A stretch of 64,000 nucleotides of DNA from Pomphorhynchus laevis (Eukaryota > Acanthocephala > Palaeacanthocephala > Echinorhynchida > Pomphorhynchidae): positions 248,001 through 312,000 of the forward strand of contig WNNJ02002706.1 in the NCBI GenBank assembly GCA_012934845.2, read 5' to 3'. Below the pieces are notes generated by a model. That model was not told the origin of the DNA and searched no databases. It was given only the letters and a program-made list of their open reading frames with translations. Position 1 is the stretch's first letter; each line of letters starts with the position of its first letter. Made by a program: the position numbers and the translations under genes. Positions 46,501 to 58,500 of this stretch are shown here, in pieces.

Positions 46501-49500
46501 CGGTATAATTATCCGAATTAGGCTTTCGTTTAAACAAACCAGCTAAATTAGCATGTTTTTTTGTGAAATATGCGCACATCAACTAGAGCTGTAGACGCAG
46601 CTCTACTTGACAGCTCCATATAACACGTTTCTCGAATATTTAATGTTTTAAAATTTAGCTTCTTTTGTTTTCAATCACAATTCCATAATTTCCTTTATTT
46701 GGTTTTACTGATTTAAATTCCTGATTATTTATTGTTTTAACATATCTTTTTCGAGTATTTTAAATTTGATTTTACTTGATGTTTTTAAATTTAATTTGTT
46801 CTTTTTTCAATCACAATTCCATAATTTCCTTTATTTGGTTTTACTGATTTAAATTCCTGATTATTTATTGTTTTAACATATCTTTTTCGAATATTTTAAA
46901 TTTGATTTTACTTGATGTTTTTAAATTTAATTTGTTCTTTTTTCAATCACAATTCCATAATTTCCTTTATTTGGTTTTATTTTTCTACTAATTTTCATTT
47001 ATCCTTTTAAATGTTTGTATTTGATTGAGTTTCTTTGTTTCGTTTTTGTTGTGCAGTACTAATGTACTAGCATTTTCCTTTTTTTATGATATTTTTGTTA
47101 CATTCTAAATTTGTTTTCTTTGATGTTTATATCCTTTGTTACAAATTTTGAGTATTTTGTATAAATGGCGAGCTTGATGCTTTTGTGTTTGATAAAGTAT
47201 TTTTAATTTTTGTCAAGATGATAGCAGGAGCTATTAAAATATTGTAATTCTTTAATAAAAATAATTTATTTTTTGATTTCAATTTGAAAATATCATATTA
47301 GTTTTCGTTAAATTATTTACAATAAGCCAGGTAATTTTAATTTAAAGTTTTATTGATTTAAATTCCTGTTTATTATTACAATGCTAGCAGCAGCTATGAT
47401 CAAAATTTTAAAATTTTAAATTTAATAAACGAATCTAAATCAGTTATTTTTTATTCATTTGAATTTGTAAAAAGCTGGCAAAAACCATCACAAAATTTAT
47501 TTAATCGAATATTTCGATGCCTAGCTGATATCATCTTCAGCAATATGAAATGTTAATAAAGACACAAAGGTGTACGTGTCAACATAAAAAGAAGAAAAAT
47601 GTCAAAACAAAACAGGAAGGAAAACCAGCACTAATCTCGTCAACCATTATATGTAATACCACCCAACATGAGGTGATATTCATCCTTCTCATTTAATTTC
47701 GGCTTGAGATCGCGGATGAACATTTTTCAAGAATCTGTCGTTGGAAGGCTTGTTGTCGATTAGCAAGGACTTTAACTTCATCAAAGTTAATTTTGTGTCC
47801 GATCAAAAGGGAATGTTCTGCAACAGCAAAGTGAGCCACTGTATGCAGAGCAGCATAATGTTATTTTATTCTTGTCTTTAACATCCGACCAGTTTGATCT
47901 ACATAAAATTCCACACAATTGCAACAATCAATTCTATAAACCAATCCTTTCTTAATAACGCGTTTACACCTACTTATCAATTACCAATTGTTATTTGTTT
48001 CCCTTCTTTAATGTTAAAGTCAATTGGGAGGTGTGATATTCTTATCAATTTCCTCAGTTGTAATGTTAACGAGCGTGACAACCAGCCGAACGATGGAATT
48101 GTACATGCCATTTTCAATTTTGGGGGACCAATCAATTTATCACTGGGATGGTAAAAACGAGACTCAATCATTTCGCCAATACGCTTTAACTCTTTTAGTG
48201 GATATCCCAATCTTAGAAAAGCAGTAAATAAAAAACACAACTCGTCATAAACCAAATTAGGAGTACTGCAAATATTATAAGCTCTAACAACTCGTCATAT
48301 AAGCTCTTACAACTTTTCATAAACCAAATTAGGAGTACTGCAAATATTATAAGCTCTAATACAATTTAGTTTTTTAACGTGTTATACAGAACTATTTTAT
48401 AAATAGATAATTTTATGCCTAATAATAAAGATGATTTCGATTTAAAAATATCATATTAGTTTTCGTTAAATTATTTACAATAAGCCAGGTAATTTTAATT
48501 TAAAGTTTTATTGATTTAAATTCCTGTTTATTATTTTAACATATCTTTTTCGAATATTTTAAATTTGATTTTACTTAATGTTTTTAAATTTAATTTGTTC
48601 TTTTTTCAATCACAGGTCCACAATTTCCTTTATGCGTACATTTTTCACATCTGCGCACATAAACTAACGATGTAGATTCAGCGAGACAGTCATACAACAC
48701 ATTCGCAACACACAGTGTCCTTTTGAAAATGACTCTGTGTGTTGAATGCTAAAAATATAAATATAAATTTAAATGAATTTTCTTGATATTTTCTTATCTA
48801 TAAAACCTATTTATCTATTTATTTATATTAAATAAAATTAAAAATTATTTTTACTTTAACTAATTTATAATTGAAACTTACCTTTTTTAATGGATAATGG
48901 ATTTTACTTAAATATTATCAAAATATTAAATAATTTTACTTACATTTAAACTGTATTTGAGTATCTATTTAAGTTACAAAATTATTTGTAATCAACATAT
49001 AGTCATTAACTTGACTATATGATTTTAGAAAACACTCTATCAGCTCCGTGAACTAATCGATATTAGCTGTCGTAATAACCCCGATAATAAAGATATTATT
49101 CGAATACGAAACGAAAATGAACTTAAAATAAAGGTTTTAGTTTTATATTTTCATTCAAATGAACGTATATTTATTTAGCGTATGATGCACGATTTGGATG
49201 TGCTAATGTTTTCACATGTGAGACCGTTAATCTGCTGCCCGGATTTGCAGCAGAAATTCACAAACCGACGTAATCATTTGCATAAGGTTGATTTGATTTG
49301 GGCTTTTATAAGATTTATACATTGTATTCTTCAAATAACGTTTCAAAATTTAAATATTTTTAAAAATTTAAAATTTTAAAAAACGTTTAAAAATTTAAAT
49401 ATTTTGCTTAAAGTTATAAAGTTATGGTCACCACGCTGATCATATCATGTCGTAGCACAACTTTGGCAACAAATCACACCATTGATCAACTGATCGAATT

Positions 49501-52500
49501 TGTGCAACAAAACAACGCAGGAAAACAATACAAAATGAGATTAATTAGAATGATATAAATATATCACTGTTAACAGCTGCATTTGAGAATCAAATGCATC
49601 TGTTGGTCAATTTTATTGACCATTTATTACTGTATAAATGTTTTAATGATTTAAGTTAATATTATTAATATTTAATGAAAAACATTTGTTTGTCGTATTA
49701 CTTACGATACAATTATTATTATTTATAACATCACACACTTTATTTTTCTGTTACATTTTATGATCTAAAATGAAAATCGTTAGTATTTACGTGTTTTCGA
49801 TCTAGTTGTGTACATGTAACTTAATAATATTAAGTTATAATTTTTATTAAGTTATAATTTTTAATTCTTAACTCATAATTTTTAACGTTGCTTTTTCGGT
49901 GTCGCCACATAGTTTAGTTGACTCAGACTAAACTTACAATGGGTCATCCAGCAGCATCTGACAGGGGGCTGTCCTGCTTAAGGCGGTTGCTGGCTGGAAC
50001 AAGATCTATAAAGATCAACCATCTTCACTCCACGCGCTACGCGACCTAGCTATTGGCCATTATCTGGTCTCTTAAACGTGATCACGTGAAGCAGTTTACA
50101 TTTTAAAGTGTAAACACCTTGGGATGCAAACTTCTCCCTTTTTTTAAATTAAATTTTAAGAACAAATAAGACAATAGAGATAATGTCTATAGATACTATC
50201 AAAAATACAATATGATAATTAAAAAGCATAGCTTTTCAAAACTCAAGTAATTTTTTAGTAATTTTCAATAATGGATCATTATCAACTATTTGAAATAAAG
50301 GAAAGCATTAGAAAAATAGCATTCTAATAATATTGTAACAATAATGAAGAGTGAACACGCTATAGTATGCTCGAGGTTTGCAGTGCACACTCCTTCACCA
50401 TTCGGCCACGCGGGGACCAATGATTAATATAAATTTTAAAACTCAAATAATTTTCTAGTTAACTGGAAGAATTGAAGTAAGAATTAATCTCCTATGAAAA
50501 TCAAATACGGGAACGATGATGACATCTGAGATCAAATTATAGATTTATATATTTACAAAAAAATTATTCGTTAAAATTTATTTTATCTACAAAACTAGTA
50601 GGTGCTTGTCTTGATTTTTAGTTTAATGATTATTGTTCCAAAAATATTGCGGTTTAAGAATAAAATTATTTGATCAGAAAATAGCTTGTAAATTAAATCA
50701 TTTTTAAATTCAGCTAAAATAATTGAAGAACTTTAACCTAAAAACGGAATCTATAAATGGAATGTTAGATCAAATTTAAAATTATAGATTTTTATTTTTA
50801 AGTACAGTTTAGACTCTAAAATTTATTTTCCCTGTGAAATTACGAGATTATATTGACACTGATTTGATCATATTAGTTTGCCTTTTTCTTTCATAGTCAT
50901 CCAACAACGATTAAGATCTTACCAGCCCGACTCATATATTAACATATTGCTTTTATTTTTCCCGATTGTGGCACGATATTATCCTCACAGGTATTGGTCT
51001 TATTTTTGATACAGCAGGACGTCGATAATCAGTCTGGATGGGTCAGTGGCTGATTAGACCCACCGAGACTGATTAGTAACGTCCTGCTGTATCAAAAATA
51101 AGACAAATACATGTGAGGATAATATCGTGCCACAATCAGAAAAATTTCAGCTCACAGATGCAATCAAGTACAATTAATATTGCTTTTAATTCATTAATAC
51201 AATACGTTTAATTTAATTTTTGTTGTATTTTACAACAATTTAAGATGTAGTCAACACCGTTGACATTGAGTTTATAAACTAACAATTATATAAAAACTAA
51301 TATTAATAATAATTAATATAATGAAGAGTGAACCCGCTTCATCATCGTGTACCCATATGTATTTCGACAACGCGATCTTGTTGCTTTGACCTGTGCATGC
51401 ATAGATGTCAAAAGAGAGTGCATACTAGAGGTTTGAACCACGTACATAGAGTTTCCAGTTTACATGCTTCCACCATTCAGCCTCGCGGACAATAATAATG
51501 AAAAGTGAACCCGCTTCATCATTAGGTGCCCATGTGTATTTGGACAACGCGACCTGGTTGCATTGACGTGTGCATACATAGATGTCAATATAGTGTGCAT
51601 ACTAGAGGTTAAAACGCCGTACATATAGTTTGCAGTTCACACGGTTCCACCATTCAGTCACGCGGGCAATAATAATGAAGAGTGAACCCGCTCCATCATC
51701 AAGTGCCCATGTGTATTTCGACAACGCGACTTTGTTGCTTTGACGTGTGCATACATAGATGTCAATAGCGAGTGCATACTAGATATATAAACCCCGTACA
51801 TAGAGTTTGCAGTTCACAAGCTTCAACCATTCAGCCACGCGAACAATAATATTGAAGAGTGAACTCGCTTCATCATCAGGTGCCCATGTGTATTTCAACA
51901 ACGCGAACTTGTTGCTTTGACGTGCGCATACATATATGTCAATAGATAGTGCATGCTAGAGGTTCAAATCCCGTACATAGAGTTTACAGTTCCCACGCTT
52001 CAACCATTCAGCCTCGCGGACAATAATAATGAAAAGTGAACCCGCTTCATCATCGTGTACCCATATGTATTTCAACAACGCGATCTTGTTGCTTTGACGT
52101 GCGCATACATAGATGTCAATATATAGTACATGCTAGAGGTTTAAACTCGTACATAGAGTTTGCAGTTCACACGCTTCCACCATTCAGCCACGCGGACAAT
52201 AATATTGAAGAGTGAACCCGCTTCATCATCAGGTGCCCATGTGTATTTCAACAACGCGACCTTGTTGCTTTGACGTGTGCATATATAGATGTCAATATAG
52301 AGTGCATGCTAGAGGTTTGCAATGCACACGCCTCCACAAATCGGCCACTAGTAGACGAATGATTAATATCAATCGTTAAATGGAATGTGATTGTTAGTGT
52401 TTGTTATTCTTTCAATTTTAATTTATATGTTCTTGATGTATTTAGATTGCTAAAAGATGCTCAGATATAATCTGCAGAAGAGATGTGAATAAATTTCTCA

Positions 52501-55500
52501 AATCAAACGATCTAGCTATACTTCCCGAAGAGATATCAAAACCTTTGAAGGTGAAATTTAGCAAAGCAAAGACCACAATTTTGCTATTGCTAAACAAAAA
52601 TATTGACTGGATTCCATTCGAATCATTTCACTCTTTCATAAGTAATCCTGTAATCAGATTACTTTCACTAAAACTTTTAAAATCCAATCCACAATTACCT
52701 TCCTTAAATGAAAATCGCGAAATTGATATGAGAAACGGAGCCTATATTATCAATCCTGATGGTGACCTAAATAAAACAAAACTGCATACTTTTTTCGACA
52801 AGTTTGTTAAACATTTATCTTCCATTATGTTGGATTTGTATTTAGGAAAAATGGGTGGAAAGGACTGCTCGAAGAAAAACCGTCACTTGAAGTTCTTTCA
52901 GAAATGTACTGTACAAAAGATGTTGTTATGTATGCAAAATTTAAAGTACTTTATATTCAAATATTTATTGATACTGATGTTTTAAACGCGTAAACCTCAC
53001 TCATAATAAGGTACACAACACAAAAATCTGAGAATGATATAAACTTAAAGCAAATCTTAAATACACTATATTATATACGTTGTTTAATTATATTTCGTAT
53101 GTACCCATTATACAACTACATACCCATTATATGGAAAACTTTATGTTAATCGTATGTGTTTAAATCAAATAACAATCATGGACTTGTTCGTATATCACAA
53201 CGAGTCTTTTGGATCTCAATTGATCTAGAAGGATCTCAAGCGTCTAGCATTTGTTTTGTAACAAATATTTAATAAATTAACTGAACGTTAATCCTTTTTA
53301 AAACTTTAAAACCCGAAACATTTATTGAGTCCATTTTATCGTAAAATTAAAACTAAATTATCTAAATTATCGATTTAGCTGGTCACGATGTAAACAGCTT
53401 AATCACAAAATATCACATAATGCGGGTATCATGAATTGAGTACCGAACGTGAGCAAAAATACTCTTAATTAATTCCGTTTATTTTTTAACTTAAGTTCTA
53501 CACTTGGAATGGCTACCTGTTGAAATAGCGATTTTGTATTTTTAATAGCCAACGCCTTTATAAATTTCATAGTATCTTTATCCAAATATGTATGGATTAT
53601 TTTACATTTATCCATTTCCAACGAGTTTATGAAATTTCAAATATAAAAAATCATATACGGAATCAACGACCAATCATATTTGGCCACAACTTATCATTTA
53701 ATTACAAATAGGCAAATAGGTAATGTTTAAACATTGGTTTTAGTAAAAAGTACTATAAAATAGGTGCGTAAGAAATAAGTTTAAAATTACAAACGTAAAT
53801 GACGATAGAATTAAAAGTTATAAATCATACAAATTATTATGGAGGCAATAAACTTGGTTATTATGCTTACCTATAATCAATTAATTTATTGCCTAATAAA
53901 TAGAACTTTATCGTTTTCTACCTTTTTTCATTTCGTGTATATACCAGCATAATGTGAGCAGCTCTGGTGCATCTAGTCAAGTTACATCAACGACATCCTC
54001 TTTTCCAAACAGTTGCTAGTTGCTGGAGTATTTCCTATCGCAGAATAAAGAATATCGAAGAATATTATCAATTATATTAATAATTTACATTCATGATAGT
54101 TTACCGTGAAAAACTCAAATAAAAAACGTAAATATTTAAAATTTTGATATTAAATTTTATTATTAAATTTTATTATTAAAATTTATTTTTAAATTTTTAT
54201 TATTTTTTTGAAAAGATGGCTCTGTAATCTTACGAGATGTAAAGGCAGAACAAAAATGCTGGAGAATATGGAATAAATCTTTTGTGTTACATTAACGATC
54301 ATTATTTTTAAAAGGTGACGTTAATTGTCGGTTCGAGTTCTTTCAACGTTCTTTCAACGTCGTATCACTTAGTGATACGACGTTGAAATAAGATTGATCT
54401 TAAGCACTCTTAGCACACTTCAATTAATGGACTCATTGAGTTCTTGTTTCGCTAATGAACTTTAAGAGTCCATGAAACAATTTCCTAAAAAGTAGTCTGA
54501 CCAAACGAATTCTATCTTTAATCATTCCGCTTTATGGCGATGTCGACACAGTATTTCTATTAAATGCGTGATATCATTGTTAACAGTTATTATTTCTTGC
54601 TTTACTTTAAAATTAGTTATGCAGGCCATGGATCTGGTTCACAATATGTATCGTTAGACTACATGCGTAAAATATGCATACGATCGTCAGTCCTTCTGAT
54701 GGGTTGCTCTAGTGCTTCATGCAGCACGCCCGGGGATTTTGAAGCATATGGACCGCCGTTCGCGTATATCATCAACGGATGGTAAGTTCAGTTTCGTTTC
54801 GTCCGTATCTTAGGTTTACATTAGCACAAGTTTGTGCATAACAAAATCTATTTGTATAAAATTACGAAAAGGAATAGCAACTTTGATGTTTTTTTTCGAG
54901 AAACAAAAATTCTAACTTGTTAGTTACCAGCAAGTACTAATGGCTTGATATTTGTGAAACTCGTACATTTGAAATTCAATGTTTGTGCATTTTTAAAAGT
55001 GTAATCGTTTTTTTTAAATTCAAAGATTGAATAGCTGAGTTTGTTTTATCACTAAAAAAGCTGTTATTAAATTTGTTTCATTTTTACATGATTTTAAATA
55101 TATCAGGAAGAATATGGTGTTATCACAATTTTGGTGTATATTAAAGCAGCGGATTTACTCTGGAAGAATCGTTTTTTATTTGGCAGAGTGATGGTAAATT
55201 CCATAATTTAGCTGTATAAAATGGTACATTACAAATGCTATAAAACGATTTATATAAAATGGTTTATTTTTTCATGAAAAAATATAAATGAAATCAATTG
55301 ATAAAATGAAAAAAAAACTTGATTTTATGTGATTCACAAAATTATGAGTCACTTAAACATCGTGAAAATTATGAGCCTGTTAAAATCTACTGATCCAAAT
55401 ACTTTAAAGATATCCTTGATATCTTTGTAAGATAGTTTTGCCATGATTTCCCAAATTATTTTTAGCGTAATAACATCATCCCTTATAGACAAGAGCGTAT

Positions 55501-58500
55501 TTTACGCTAATAAATCCCTATTGACCTCGCTGATATATAAAAATTTGTTTTTTTTACTAAATGATGCATGTGTAAGACGAATATATACCGTGAGAATATT
55601 TTATCTGAAAATATAAAATTATAAAATTACAAAATAGAATTCCTCGCGTCGAGGACCAGCCCAATTTAAAGATTCACGCTTTTGCAAGAGGATCATAGGT
55701 TAATTGCACAGTATCAACTTATTCGCCCACGACGACGGATGACACAGTCGATAGTGTGCGTCTCGACGCGAAACACCCAGCCAACTAACAGCAAGTCCGC
55801 GCAAATGAGACTTGCTCAGAACTGAACGATTATTAATTATAAAATTAATAATTTTAGATTATAAAATAAATTATAAAATATATTAATCTTATTTATCAAA
55901 TAAAATATATTGGAAAAGTGTATAAAAATGATACCAAAAACTGTTAAAGAAAGTATATCTTATAAAAAATTTTAAAATATTTACAAATAATATTATTTAA
56001 TAATAAATAATAAATAAAGACTTTATTAATAACAAACAAAAGCAAGAAGCAAATATCATAAGTGTGCCGTAAGTGTCATAACAGTATGTCTGTCAAAAGA
56101 GCAGTCAGTCCAAAAATGTCACTTCTTAGTCGTTCTCTTCTTATTATGGCCTCAAATCCAAGGGGATCTGAGCCCCCAACCGATCTAACATGCCGCTTTT
56201 CGATTGAACCACCCGGGGTCTTTAACCCCCCCCCGAAGAATCCAATCGGTGCGGACTATTTATCAAATAAAATATATTGGAAAAGTGTATAAAAATGATA
56301 CCAAAAAACTGTTTAAAAATGAACTGTTTTAAAATGAGTGACTAAAATTAAATAACTTTGCAAGTAATATAATCAGTTAAAATATAAACATAAAGTAGAT
56401 AATTTGATATTTGATTACAGATAAAAATTTTAAAGCATTAATTAATTTATAATATAAATTATATATTTATATATAATTTATATATATATAAATTATATAT
56501 TTATATATTTATATTCTTCCTGATATATTTTATAATATATCAGGAAGAATATGGTGTTATCACAATTTTGGTGTATATTAAAGCAGCGGATTTACTCTGG
56601 AAGAGTCATTTTATATTTGGCAGAGTGATGGTAAATTCCATAATTTAGCTGTATAAAATGGTACATTACAAATGCTATAAAACGATTTATATAAAATGGT
56701 TTATTTTTTAATGAAAAAAATATAAATGAACTCAATTGATATAATGAAAAAAAACTTGATTTTATGTGATTCACAAAATTATGAGTCACTTAAACATCGT
56801 GAAAATTATGAGCCTGTTAAAATGAGTGACTAAAATTAAATAACTTTGTAAGTAATATAATCAGTTTAAATATAAACATAAAGTAGATAATTTGATATTT
56901 GATTACAGATAAAAATTTTAAAGCATTAATTAATTTTATAATTAATATATTAATTTTAATATATTTAATCATCTTTACTATTAAAATAGTAAAGATTATG
57001 ATGTTGAAGTGGAGTGAAGGTTCAAAGTTCGACAGGAAGCAAACTACGAAATACAAGAATATGAACAGAAGAGAACGGCGGTGACTCTTTCCTTATTTGC
57101 ATTCAACCTATGCATTTTGACAACTGCTATTGTGAGTGACGCATCCACTTCTCTACTTATTATTCGAAAGAGTGACTTAATAGCATTGAAACGGAATGTG
57201 CTCGGGGTCAATGTTAAATTATCAAAATTGAAATGGCAAGACTCCTCGCATTATGCAGAAAAGTTTTTGAATTTTCGATTCCAGTTTGGAATCATTATCA
57301 GAAATCTGAAACAAGTAAAATGTTAAGGATATAAAAAGAAAAAAGTTAAAAACAAAGATGCGCATTAAGTAGGTCCTCATGAACTTCTCATTCGATGGGG
57401 TTCTGTACAATCAGATATGGGGTGTTGTTATGGGTTCCCCGTTAGGTCCCACATTGGCGGATATATTTATGGAAGACTTGGAGTTAACTGCAATGACCGA
57501 GTATATTAAAAAAACAATCTTCTGACGTAGATACATAGATGATATTTTTGTCATTTGGCCACAAGGTAAAGACAGTGCTTTCCGGTTTATTGAGTTTCTA
57601 CATGCCCGCCATCCTCGTATAAAATAATATGTGACCTGGCCACAGGATAACTGTCTTAGCTTTTTAGACTTGTTGATCAATGTATCGGATTTATCCACTG
57701 ACGTGTTCCAAAAACCTACAGAAACGGACTTATATCTACATTGGTTTAGTAGCCACAGTGTGCGTACAAAATTAGGAATCTTTAAGGGATTCTGCCTCAG
57801 AGCTATTAGACTGTGTAGCACCCTGGATAAACGCAATTGTAAGTTTCATAAACTAATTTGTATTTTTAAGGATTTGGGATATCCTGAAATTATGCTTTTT
57901 GATAGTCATGCTTCAATTCCGGTCGTTGGTTCTGATAAGTTATCCCATTTTTTGACACTACTAGAGTGTGGATGATTGTCAAAGCTCGTTAAAAATATGG
58001 TGAGAAAGTTTATATTGGAGTCTAATTTGCCCATTAGTGTTATCTACAATGAACGCACTTATAAATCAATTAGAATGATGACTAGTGTAAAAAGGACCAA
58101 TGAGATAAAAGGAGTAATTTATCGGATAAACTGCCTTGATTGTGTTCTCTTTTGTATAGGACAAACTGGTAGGTTTTTAAAAACCAGAGTAAAAGAGCAT
58201 CGCTCAGCCCTACGCAGTACTGCCCACTCAGCTGTTGTTCAGTATGCCTTATGTACAGGACACAAGATTGAAGTTATCTATTCTGTCAAAAGAAAATTTT
58301 AAAGTCGAATATGCGAGTCACTCTGGATTGAAGAATTGAAGCCGGGCTTAAATGAGAATGATGGCTACCGTTTAATTCTAAATCGGGATTGAGCATCGTT
58401 CTTTGTAAAGTTTGCTAGCACATGCGTAGACCTGGCAGCACAACGTGAGGACCTACATAATGTGCGTCTTTGTTTTTACATGTTTTCTTTTCATATCCTT

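Noticed and set aside
51950-52200. True tRNA genes in the satellite
   Set aside because: The A-box-like and B-box-like words face opposite directions and no cloverleaf with a 7-bp acceptor stem could be drawn.
56062-56292. 76-codon frame as a host exon
   Set aside because: No splice sites in phase with the separase exons and no family resemblance; part of a GC-richer repeat-like block.
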